NCBI GenBank assembly: GCA_900074885.1
Contig: FJUW01000018.1
Location: forward strand, 379,748-443,747
Length of the DNA: 64,000 nucleotides
Reading direction: 5' to 3'
From: Rhynchosporium graminicola
Taxonomy: Eukaryota; Ascomycota; Leotiomycetes; Helotiales; Ploettnerulaceae
A model generated the notes under the pieces. The model was not told where the DNA came from. It saw nothing but the letters and a program-made list of their open reading frames with translations, and did not search any database. Shown here one piece after another: positions 45,152 to 56,577 of this stretch (position 1 is its first letter; the number at the start of each line of letters is the position of its first letter). Position numbers and translations under genes: made by a program.

Positions 45152-46679
45152 GATGGGCGGAATGGAATATGCAAATATGTGGTCGGCTTCTCGAAGTGGT
45201 TGTCGCAAAGGGAAGGCGGCATGGGATTGATTTGTTTACTAACTCGTCGATGTAAACACCCATAACGTGCTTGGCAAAACCCCTGTCAAATCACGACTTC
45301 ACGTGGCCCACCTGCATTTTCAACTCATTTCGAGGAATTATAATAAACAATGAAAGCCATGCTTTGGATCGGTCTCATTCAAATCTATGTATTGTTAGGC
45401 GCAGCACCTGAGGATAAGTGTTATTTATCACGTGATGGCTCTGGAGAATTGACTTGGCCATTTGAGGAGATGGCTCCGAGGTAAATCCACTTCAAGCAGG
45501 TTTCGTCAGGTCTCAAAAATGACAGCTCAGTGTTGACGCATTGTTTGTAAAGGGCATAGTAGCATGTCAATTAGAGCGTCGTCCATGGATTCACCACCAG
45601 ATTCATTTCCTGTGTCCTACCTTTCCTGCAGAGTCACCAGGTCCAGTTTCCAGGACTTTCTGATACTGTACAACGCCGGACTCCATCTGAGGATGTACAA
45701 GGGACGGACTCTATTGTTTAATGTTGTAAACTCGCATGCTGACATGCTTTCCAGCGCCACCAATGCGATATGGATAAGCGAGATCTCATGTGACATGATG
45801 TGTCAATATATGGAAAGATTTCTTCAACTTGCGGAGAAAGGTTCTCCTAGAATGCAAGTGCATTTGTAAGGTGTTTTTTCTTTCTCCGGAGCGTATTCGC
45901 GAATTCCCGAGAATGTGGTAAATACCTACTGATATTGTAGCTGTGCAAATCTTCTTATGCCTCCCCCCTGGATTATCCGCTGTATCCTCGAGTGAGTAAC
46001 TGAGTAGGGAGTAGGTACCCATAGTTTCCAAGCCTGGCAATTTCTTCATCTGGTAATTCCTTTCTCCAAGGGACTTTTGCCAACCACGAGCTCTTCTCTG
46101 TAGGTAGAAACTGTCACACACCCGGTATCACCGATACAAGAACTCAGTTTGCTGTCTCAACCAAGCACCTCAATTGCTGACCTTACGATATTTGTTACTG
46201 GATCGAGGCTTCAATTCAGTACGGGCAGGGCAGGGCAGGGCAGTCGATTGCCAACCCTTTTCCCCCGCATCAGTCAGGCCCGCCAAAGACAGGGAGGGGT
46301 GGGTTCCTGGGGGTTCGAAGCAATCAATCCGTGGCAGAGTGGCACTGCACATCTGCACATCCGCATATCCTATTATATCCTGCGTAACATATCCATAACC
46401 GCGTCATCCTCTGATACTTCTAAACGGCGTTTGTGCTCTTCCTGGCTGATCTGGGCTGGGCTGGGCTGGGCTATTTTTACACCCTCCTACCCAGCTTTGA
46501 TGTGTGTCTTTGGATGCGAGATGTGCTGCAGTGCATGCCACTCTGATGTTGGTAACTAACAGCTCATAGAACTGCCCAGCCAGCACGGCTCGAACTGGAG
46601 CGCCTCGTACCTTCCAGACTTGCAGGGCGGGCTGATCGAGGAGAGTACGGGCACTTACTTGCTGTCTGTCGTTGGTTGA

Positions 46680-46754
46680 GGTGGTGGTGGTGGTGGTGGT
46701 GATGGTGGTGATGGTGGTGGTGATAGACAAGGCAGGCAGGCAGGCAGGCAGGCG
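46680..46754. repeat. (TGG)n and (CAGG)n microsatellites
   Basis: About 43 bp of GGT/GAT triplets are followed, after TGATAGACAA, by about six CAGG tetramers. Confidence 0.9.
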
Positions 46755-46858
46755 GGCATGGCTCGTTTGTTTCCCTTCTGCTCTGCTCTGCTCTGCACTG
46801 CACGGCACTGCACTGCACGGCACGGGCCAAATACTTACAATATAAGTATACTTATACA

Positions 46859-46899
46859 GTACCAAGTATACCAAGTATACCAAGTATACCAAGTATGTA
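46859..46899. repeat. 9-bp tandem repeat (TACCAAGTA)n
   Basis: Four consecutive 9-bp units of the form TACCAAGTA are visible, ending in AAGTATGTATAC. Confidence 0.9.
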
Positions 46900-47721
46900 T
46901 ACTCACTCAGTAATAGGATTTCACATCAGATCGCCGAATATGGCTTGATCCTGATCTGACGCCAGCAAACTCAATTTCAACAACAGCTCCAGAGTGCCTC
47001 ACTACCTTCTCCAAGCAGGTCCAGAATTCCATGTCAATGTCATACTTCGTATAGGCCGTAGTGTACCCGGTGTCGTGTCCCGATGGACGTCATGAATAAC
47101 GGCAATCAATCAAGCAATCGTCTGTCGCTTAAAATGTTTTCAAAGACTCCTTCCTTCTTCCTATTCGGCGGGGCGCCGGGGAGTTGAAAAGTGAGTGAGT
47201 GATTAATGATAATGATGAGGTCACGCTCGACGCTCATGAGCGTGGGGGCCTTGGGACCCTCTTCAGTATAGTATGCTTGCTGCTTTCCGGAATCCTATTT
47301 GCTGACTGCGGGGCAAGAGTTTGGAATCTGCATTTCCATTGTCCCGTTCTGGCACATCGACGGCCCAGACTCGGTCGATGGTTTTTGGTGAAAGCCGCCG
47401 TTGCTGTTGAGTGAGTGAGTGGCAAGCTACTCAGCTACAATACTGTAAGCTAGTGTCTCCACGATCCGAAGGACCGAAGGAAGGAAGGGCGTTCTGGATC
47501 TGAGTATTTCAATTCGACATCTCTCCCCTTACAATAAATCAGAGTCCCTCGACGCTCGACGGACACTATACAATTAGCCTGCTTCCTGTGTTGTCACTGT
47601 CATTTGCTCGATCAACGTACATGTACTACCTACCGTGTATCCATACCCCACCTCTAGATTCTTCATTATTACATTCCAAGCCCGTCCACGGCTGCATATA
47701 GGAAGAGCGAGCTCCCCCGTC

Positions 47722-50700
47722 ATGGCGCCCGTGAGCACAGCATACAGTGGGACTTCGATTAACGAGATCCAAGACAACAAGAAAAGCAAAACACTGGAAA
47801 CTCTCAAGCCTCAATTACTTCCTTCCTCAGAAATGGCGCCAAAGGTGGACATCATTGATATCCGCCACGATGCAGTGGAATTGAGCCTCAAGGATGAAAT
47901 CTTGAGCTCATTGCAGCCACAAGAGGGTCCCAAACGATTGCCAACTCTACTTTTGTATAACGAAAAAGGGCTTCAAATATTTGAGGAGGTGACTGCACCC
48001 AGCTAGCTGCTAGAGGAGGAAAATGCCAGGAAATCACTAACAAATAACAGATCACCTATCTGGAAGAATACTACCTCACCAATGCGGAGATCGAGGTCTT
48101 GAACAACTCTGCCAGTAAAATTGCAGAGACCATTCCATCTGGCTCTATGGTAGTCGAGCTGGGTAGTGGGTCGGTCGAACGAAACTGGATTCTTCAATGT
48201 CCTGGAACTAACACGTGATAGTAACCTTCGGAAGGTAAGTATATTGCTCAACGCCTTGGAGTCTAGTGGCAAAATTATCGACTACTACGCCTTGGATCTA
48301 TCCTTGAAAGAGCTGCATCGGACTCTTGAACAAGTCCCTAATTACAAACATGTCAAATGCCATGGGTTGCACGGCACATACGATGATGGACTTGACTGGC
48401 TGAAAACGCCAGAAAATGTTGCTCGTCCCAAATGCGTGTTGTCACTTGGTTCGAGTATTGGTAGGCGACACTTGAGGTACTATAAACTTGCCAAACTGAC
48501 AGGATGTAGGAAACTTCTCCCGAGAGGGGGGTGCCCTGTTCTTGAAAGGGTTCTCAGACATGCTGCAATCTGAGGACTCCATGCTTGTAGGACTTGATGC
48601 AACAAGTGATCCTGCAAGAGTGTAGTAAGTCGCCACGATTAGGAATTGCAGCTGAGTAGCAGATTCTAACAAACCACAGTCATGCGTATAATGGTAGGCA
48701 ATCGACTATCAAGGTCCATACCGGAAAATGACTGACCAAATTCCAAAACAGATCGGGAAGGAACGACTCATAAGTATGATACTAGCAGTGATGCTATTCA
48801 CAAGTGTTTCCTCCGCTTACAAACACAACAGGTTCATATTGAATGGGTTGACCAACGCAAACGACATCTACCAAGAACAGATCTTCCAGCTAGAAGACTG
48901 GAAAGTGATCGGTGAATACGTTTTCGATATCGAAGGTGGAAGGCACCAAGCTTTCATCTCACCTGTTCGTGATGTAACCATCAAGGGTATCGAAATCAAG
49001 GCTGGGGAAAGACTCCAAATCGAGGAGAGCTTGAAGTATTCACCGGAAGATTCAGCTCAGCTTTGGAAGGCTGCAGGACTTGTTGAGGTTGAGAGGATGT
49101 CGGCCTCAAATGCTACATACAGTAAGTCTAAGATTATACTGTTTCCGTTTTTATCTGCCTCCCTTTTGCTGGCAGTGGGTGAATCCGACACTCAGCCCAA
49201 AGTGCAAGATGGTGCCGAATGAGGCTCCTTCAATGTCACAGCACACCCTTCTCCTATATGCCTGCCACCAAGATCGCATGACCATTCCGCCACACTACAC
49301 TGTGTGGGGGTCAAGTCTTTGTCGGTGGTATTCTTGGCATACCATCATCATGCACGGGCCTGTCGCGTAGAGCGTCTTGCCCCTTTGCACTAAAATAGCC
49401 TTGTGATACATGGTGTTCCTCGATAGCAGAAGTGTCACTTTGTGTACCGTGTCAAACTTCGACTATCTTCGGAAGAAAATCTGCTGATATATAATCTGCC
49501 TGCTCAAGGTATTCACTTACTCAAAAGGAATATGGCCTTCAAAACGGACCCCTCGTTGTATGCTGGGTCGACAGTCCCAACCATGGAAGACTGGAAGGGG
49601 CTGTGGAGTGTCTGGGACTTGGTGACCAGAGGCATGATCCCTGAAGCCGAACTGAACGAGAAGCCTATCAAGCTTCGAAATGCTTGTATCTTCTACCTAG
49701 GGCACATTCCGACTTTCGTGGACATTCAGCTCACGAAAGCTACTAAGCAACCGATGTGTGAGCCTTCATACTTTCCCAAGATCTTTGAGAGGGGTATTGA
49801 TCCGGATGTCGACAATCCCGAGCGCTGCCACGACCATTCTGAAGTACCTGAGGAATGGCCTCCTGTCGATGAGATACTGTCATATCAGAAGCAAGTTCGA
49901 GCCAAGATCGAGAAACTGACTGCTGCCAAAAACATACCTAGAGACATTGGCAGGTCCCTGTGGATCGGATTCGAGCATGAAATCATGCATTTAGAGACCC
50001 TACTCTATATGCTTCTTCAGAGTGATAAGACTTTACCTCCATCCAACTTCAAACCTGACTTCGACGGAATGGCTGCTCACGCTGCGGCGGCAAGGGTAGA
50101 AAATGAGTGGTTTGATATTCCGGAACAGAGAATCACAATTGGACTCAACGATCCAGAAGATAATTCTGGCGGAGACAACTCTTTTGGATGGTAAGAGATT
50201 GTACACGGTTGCTTGGCCGTATCTGACGGAAGAACAGGGATAACGAGAAGCCTCCTCGAAGTGTTGTTGTACCCGCTTTTAAAGCTCAAGCAAGAGCGAT
50301 CACGAATGAGGATGTGCGGCCCCGTAAATCCTCGTTAGTGACTTTTTACTCACTGATACGTAGTACGCTCGATATCTAGAACAAACTCACAGCTCTAGCA
50401 TTCCAGCTTCGTGGGTCGAGGCGAGGACAGCTATAGCTTACACCAAAGGACAATCCAACGGCTTTTCGAATGGTCTTTCGAACGATAGAACAGCCAGTAA
50501 TTCTGTACCACTGACTAAAGCCTATCTTGAGGGTAAATCGATCCGTACCGTCTATGGTCTTGTTCCACTGAAGCTCGCTCTGGACTGGCCCGTCTTCGCA
50601 TCTTTCGATGAACTGGCGGGTTGTGCCAAATGGATGAATGGGAGAATCCCAACTTTCGAAGAGGCTCGAAGCATCTATAGCCATGTGGATGGCTTGAGAC

Positions 50701-51314
50701 TGAAAGAAGCTGAGCAGCATTTGGGGAAGACAGTCCCTGCTGTCAATGGGTTTGTGGTCTATTCACAACTTAAGTATTGAGCTGACAACATTCAAGTCAT
50801 CTCGTCAACGATGGAGTCGAGGAGAGTCCCCCATCACACGCTTCTCAGCCGAGCGGGGGCTCGCAAGAGCTCTTCACTCATCTTGAGAATGCCAATGTTG
50901 GTTTCAAGCATTGGCATCCAATTGCCATCACTGCCAATGGTAATAAACTTGGTGGCCAAGCTGACATGGGTGGAGTGTGGGAATGGACCAGTTCGCCGCT
51001 TGAGAGACACGAAGGCTTCGAGCCTATGAAACTGTATCCAGCATATACCGGTATGAAGTAGTATGTCTGGCAGAGCTTTTCTTACTGATCAACTGTAGAG
51101 GATTTCTTCGATGGAAAGCACAACATCGTTCTGGGTGGCTCTTGGGCAACCCACCCTCGTATCGCAGGCCGCAAGACCTTGTAAGTTCATCACACAGCGT
51201 CAATTCGCCAGTCAGACTAAATGAAGGCTTTGCTGACTGGATACCAGCGTTAATTGGTACCAACGAAATTATCCATATGCTTGGGCCGGGGCTCGGCTAG
51301 TCCGAGACTTGTAG
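47722..51314 (+). CDS. EGT1: Ergothioneine biosynthesis protein Egt1 (EgtD-EgtB fusion)
   Basis: This bifunctional enzyme trimethylates histidine to hercynine and joins it to cysteine by oxidative C-S bond formation. Thirteen exons splice in frame to 870 aa: 47722-47988, 48051-48169, 48222-48460, 48510-48624, 48680-48693, 48752-48773, 48832-49121, 49509-50190, 50238-50313, 50364-50749, 50797-51050, 51099-51180 and 51248-51314. Residues about 30-355 are the SAM methyltransferase (ITYLEEYYLTNAEIEVL, VVELGSGNLRK, LSLGSSIGNFSREGGA). The central DinB-like domain carries the iron-binding HEIMHLE. The C-terminal FGE-sulfatase-like domain has GGVWEWTSSPLERHEGF, VLGGSWATHPRIAGR and VNWYQRNYPYAWAG. Two exons are only 14 and 22 nt, and one intron is 387 bp. 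All junctions preserve phase and known family sequence. No lesion is visible. Confidence 0.95.
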
Positions 51315-52307
51315 ACTGGTTCGGGAAAGCTACTAGTTCAACACTAGGTCTCCAAGCTTGGGTATATGAAAGCAACTCAACTTTGCTAGGCTCCCAAAGC
51401 GTCTGAAATTGGATTGGTGCCAATTTGTTTGACTCCCGGGACCTGGTCCAGGATATGGTCTTCCAAACACTTTGGCAGTATTGTTACAACAATTGTTCCT
51501 TGAGTCTCGCCGTACATGCATTCCCATAATGGCCATCGTGTGATAGGATAACCACGAAATGTAAGATCAGTCGAGTGGCTGTTTGCATGAAGCTGTCAGA
51601 GAAGATGTATGCTGCCGCTTCAGAAACATTCTTGGTGTCGAGGCGGTGAGTATAGACCTCTCTGCAAACGGAGCTGCTACAACGTTTCTCTCCCTCTTGT
51701 TCGGTTTCTATATTTCTCGGAGGTTGATTTTGTTATTCATTGTTTAGTATTGACGAGGAAAGTGATTGTTTTGTTCACTTGACCTCGGCCTCGTCTGTTA
51801 GCTTCACCGCGTATCTACCTTCCTCTCCACGTGAGATTGATAAGGAGGAGCCCCGCCAGATCAGGCAAGAAATAAACAACCAAGGGGACCTGCTTGAATA
51901 ACGCGACGAGCATCTTTTGTTTCCTTTCTACTACATCCTCACAACTCTTTCACAACATCGCCACCACCACATTCCTTTGCACAATACCAGATCAACAGGC
52001 AGATCCAAATCTGCCTTGCTTGTGCCTCTCAATTGGCTTTCTTTGACTTGTGAGTCTCCTGGTTCACACATCGACCTGGGTCCTTCCAAGATTACCCTGC
52101 TGCGCACAAAAGCGATTGCCGCTCACTCCAAGCTCTCCGCGAAGCCCATCCTCAATTACCTGAGCCCGAACAGCAAGCCAGAGCTACCTCGGTCGCTTTC
52201 TGGCCTTGATTTGGATCTACAACTGAGTTTCTTTAAGCAGATCAAGTCCAAGTCCCAGATATCCTTTCAGCCGTTACATCTTCTCTACTACCACCACACC
52301 CGCCGAA
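51315..52307. other. Intergenic plus probable 5' UTR
   Basis: About 1 kb lies between EGT1 and the next gene on the same strand. From about 51900 onward the sequence is CT-rich, and a frame continues into the next gene region, but no motif supports coding. It probably holds promoter and leader. Confidence 0.4.
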
Positions 52308-53971
52308 ATGAATTGGGCAACTATTGCTCCCGAGACCCGTCTCTACAAGGGGAAGATACTGTTCAAGTGGGAGGTCTCTCCGGGTCTTGGTATATATCCT
52401 TAAACTACGTTACCACATTCGGAAGTGCTTACAGATTCGCTCCAGAACATCACTGTGGCACTTGTGCCACCCCTTTGCACAATAGTCGTGCTAGATCCAG
52501 TTGCATTGGAAAGCATGTTGAGCCCTGCTATCGATTCCACCAGCAGTTGCACTTCGTTGGTAAGTCTAAGTCTATTCGGGGAAGCTTCCCCATACCTTCT
52601 AAGCTAAACTATATTTTGCAGGCAAATCTCATGAATGCTTCGGGTATGGTCAAGTTTGAATGTTCTTTTCTGGAAAGGAAATTCTGACATGATAATAGTT
52701 GTAATTCCTCCGACGAAATGCACCACAATCGGCATAAAGATATTCTCAAGCTCGCACGGCAGATTAACGCACTCGACGAACCAAATGCCATCTTTCCACC
52801 TACCAGGTCAGCAAACTCGAGAGCAAGGCGAGGATCATCAACGACCAACTCCAATTCCAATGCTTTCACGGATAACAGTTCGGAATGTATTAGCGTGGAC
52901 GAGTCGAGGCTCACAAGACGAGAACGGAAGAAGGCGAAGAAGTCGGGCAATGGAACGAAAGACAGGAAGTCTATCGAAGCATTTCCCCTGGACGACACCG
53001 ACTTTATCAGTGAGGCGATACATCTCAGCGTTCATGAGAGCAAGGGTGCATGGGAGGGAACATATGTTTACGATCATAAGAAAATGGTCGATGATGATGA
53101 TGCTGAGTACAACGAGGACGATTTGGCTGCCAATTTCGAAACCTTTGCAGTCAAGTCTCCCGGTACGTCTCTTAAAGATATGACCCCTCGTCAAAGAAAG
53201 GTTATGAAGAAGACAAGCACTCCCGCGAAGTATGTAAGCCAGGGTTTTGGTTCTCGAAAGTATGCTAGCCAGTTCGGGTCTACTACGAGTGATCCTTATG
53301 ATGGTGTGGATCCTGACATCTTCTTTCGCCTCGGCATCAAAATTGTCGACCCTGCCAAGAACTCTAAAGCAAGAAAGGATCTTGTCATCAAACTTGTCGC
53401 TGCAATCAAAGAAGATATCAACATCATCACTCGTGAAGATAAAGAGACCGAGATGAGAGCGGAGGGTTTCTGGAGGTGGGCTGGGAAAACGGCATATGAG
53501 AATATTCTGGCAACTAGGGAAAGTCTTGACTGGGCCACGGGACAGAAAATTGGACTGCCAAGATTTGACGAGTCCGATAATGAGGATATAAGGCTTGACG
53601 ATGTACAAGAAGCTGGTGCAGAGGTCTTCGAAGAGGAAACTGAAACGCCAGTTGATAAGGCGGCATCAAAGTTAGCATTTAGTGCTAATATAGTCGATGA
53701 GGATGGCTTTATGGTTGCATCTGACAAGAAGGGTTTCGCTAAGAAGTCACAGGGCAAGGCAAAGAGATACACCAAGGCCCCGCTCAATTACAGGACCAAC
53801 GAGACGGCGTTAATTATTGACGAGGAAGAGGATGGTGAAGATGTCATCGAGATGCTCAGGCGATACGAGCAGAGAAAGGCTGGTGACCGCAATCTAGGCG
53901 GGAATTACAACGGATCTACTCCTGATCGACGTACAGGGACTGGCAAGGCGCGGACACTTATCCTCAAATAA
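52308..53971 (+). CDS. Unrecognised acidic/basic low-complexity protein
   Basis: I do not recognise this protein. A model with exons 52308-52389, 52435-52559, 52622-52653 and 52699-53971 is in frame for 503 aa and starts MNWATIAPETRLYKGK. The third intron is uncertain: a GTATGG donor at 52644 with an acceptor ending at 52739 also keeps frame. The large exon has a basic stretch (TRRERKKAKKSG), an acidic segment after DHKKMVDDDDAEYNEDD, a probably ordered core (YDGVDPDIFFRLGIKIVDP to GFWRWAGKTAYENILATRE) and a Lys-rich/Glu-rich tail. No catalytic motif is seen. The N-terminal exons are mildly hydrophobic (NITVALVPPLCTIVVLDP), and they could belong to a separate short transcript. Confidence 0.6.
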
Positions 53972-56577
53972 GGTGTTCATATGTTGGATGTCGGACTACA
54001 TGTTGTACTTTGTTCCTGGCTCTACTTGATATCTGTTTCATCTCTTTTACGAGATTCACAATACACGCGGTTGCTGGAGGACACACCTCCTTTCGACATT
54101 TTTCTTTGCCTATTCTTTTTCGAACTTAAAGACGCGACGAAGAAAGTAGAGGGATCGCCTTCTTTCATCGTCTCTTCATTCCATCGCAGTGGCTACCTTG
54201 CGTGCGGCAGTTTTGCTTTGCTCTCTTGCTTTGCTTGCATGACACGTGGACCAAATCATGAGATATGAATTAAAATTCTGGAGGATTGATGAGATGAAAT
54301 TTTGCTATGAAAAGGATTTTGCTTTGATTTGGAGAATTTAGCGATTTTCAAAATAAGGTATCATTTCTTTGAGCTTTTGCTATCCATCAGACAGACAAGG
54401 GGCATCACGACTATTCACGAAGTCATGATATATAATGAGTTATGTAGAGAAAACCAAACCTTGCAATTCTCTCTTTCTCTGAATCTGTGCCATTTCACGG
54501 TTACCTTTGTACGGAGTAGGTAAGTTGGTGAAGGTCTTGACTTTCAAGAAGTATAATCTTCAGATGCTTTCGTTACTCTTCTTTGATAATACAGTCTGGG
54601 CTGACGAACCTCCCCTGCCCATCTATACATATTCAAGTGACGCTTATCTCCATATAATTTCCACTTGCGAAAAGTCTCACGATCTACTAGTTCTGTGACT
54701 TTCAAAATGCATATTAAAATGCCTATTGCGTGTCACTTAGCTTTATATTCATTACCTTTTCCTCAGCCCATGGAACGAAACAGATATCAGACACCAGGAA
54801 ATAGACTAGACAGATAATCTGACCTTATATGAAGTCTTTCAGCTGGTAATGGATTGGAGTCGAGAGATGTTATCCCTGGTAAGGGCTGAGGAGGATTTGC
54901 AGTATTGTTTTGGTCTTCGCTTAAAAAGTGGATCGTAAACAAGATAGGTATCTTGGCTCCGTGCGTTATGATGGGACAGCGTTTTTTTGACAATTACCCT
55001 GCTCTCGATATCTGGAAATACCCGATTTCTTGTTGTGGGGCTCGTCTGCTGTTCTTTTATTGAATGTGATGGAAGGTTGAATGCTGCTCCGTGAGTTCGA
55101 ATGTGCTTCATATTATTGGTCGTCGAACATCTAGCTGAGACCAGTAAGAGAAATATGGACGTTGATTTGATCAGCTTAAGACTCAATAAGCCTGCCGAAT
55201 AGGTGATTCTATATTGAAAGGAGGCAAATTACTTTTCTGCTGGCTCATGTCGTTATCTTCACATGGACAAGAAAACACAACACTGCTACGCCTTGATTTA
55301 CTTATCAGACTTCTGTCTTTCAAAAGGGGATCCAACATGCTCAACTTGCACCGTACAGCCTGTGTATCTATTCTTCCCTCCCAGCCTGCACCACCCGAAT
55401 CTAGCTTCATCCAGAATTTAGTCCTCCAAACTAGGTCATGGCACTGAGTTTTGACGATCAAGTTTTAACATCAACCAGAGCCTTCAAATCACATCGCACA
55501 GTTTTCGTCGGTTCTTCCTCCCCTCCTGTTTTCCCTACAGGATTGAGCAGTACTGGATTACCTGCCTCCAGACAATTTCCCCAACACGAACATACATCAA
55601 CACCTTATGTTTCCTCCGACGAATTCATCGCCCGCTATGCTTACAAATCACCACCACGATGCAGTGTTTTAGACATTAAATTGATATACAGTTTTACGCT
55701 AGGCGGGATTCCTATTTGATCTGGATTAACTCTAGGATGGAGTATTCACGAAGCGTGCTGTACCGAGATTCAGGATAGATACGGGAGATGATGGGGAATT
55801 TGCTGGTTGAGAACCACCGGCCTTGGGGGATTGGATGTGAGTGGTGTGCAGGTGAGCTCGACAGAGCAGAGGAGTCAGTAAATTTTTACCACAGTTTTAG
55901 GCGGAGCTCAGAAAATAGGAGGGGGCAGGGAGAGAAGGGTGAGGAGGAGGTACGTGAATGTTTTTCTCGGGACGATGTACTGGGTTGTGGTAGTACATGA
56001 AATAGACAGCTCGTGTGGACATGGTGCAGTGGTAAGCGTCGGAGGACACATATTCTAGAAAATGGAGACGAGGAGCGAGAAGCAACATGAAGGTAGGAAA
56101 CGAGTTCTTGAGACAGATAAACACTTGTGTCGGCTGTCAGCTGCGTGCGGATATAAGAGATTAGAGTGACTATCCCACTGATAATGTTATCGGCATCATC
56201 ACCGCAATCAGTATCCGCATGAAGTCAGCACGCTCAGAAAATTGGCTCGGCCAAAGAGCTCGCTTTCTTGAAAAAGTTTATTGAATAACAATGGTTGAAT
56301 AGACTGGGCTGCAATTGCCTCCATTGCAAGACAAATTATGAATTTACTACAGAAGAGCTCTGGAAACAAAACAAAACAAAACATGGAGCCAAGTTAGGCG
56401 AGAACGGCCCTGGAGCGGACGTCCCCCCGCTAGCGCAACATGCCCCACAATCTCAAAAGACCCCTCCAACTTTACAACTTTGCGCCTCACGACTTGCGAC
56501 AATACAGAATACGATCAAGCCGTGACTTTCAAGGTCTACAGTTGTAAAGTCTTGGAATAACCGTGTGACTTTGCAGT
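53972..56577. other. Long intergenic stretch, no supported gene
   Basis: This 2.6-kb stretch between the unknown gene and TYW1 has only short frames on both strands, the best being 93 codons at 55438 with no motif. About 54270-54800 is AT-rich. No RNA gene or mobile-element domain is seen. Confidence 0.45.

Larger units (their letters stand above)
45152..47721. other. Long intergenic stretch rich in microsatellites
   Basis: These 2.6 kb separate divergent NUF2 and EGT1. I find no gene. From about 46200 to 46930 the sequence is dominated by short repeats: GGGCAGGGCAG-type, GGGCTGGGCTG-type, (TGG)n, (CAGG)n, (CTCTG)n and a 9-bp TACCAAGTA array. Frames across these repeats encode only periodic low-complexity peptides. 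Confidence 0.5.

Noticed and set aside
46404..46892. 162-codon minus-strand frame with VYLVYLVYLV repeats
   Set aside because: The periodic peptide comes from the 9-bp and other microsatellites; no start context or motif supports translation.
55438..55719. 93-codon plus-strand frame
   Set aside because: Starts with ATG but shows no motif, repeat or splice partner; treated as chance.
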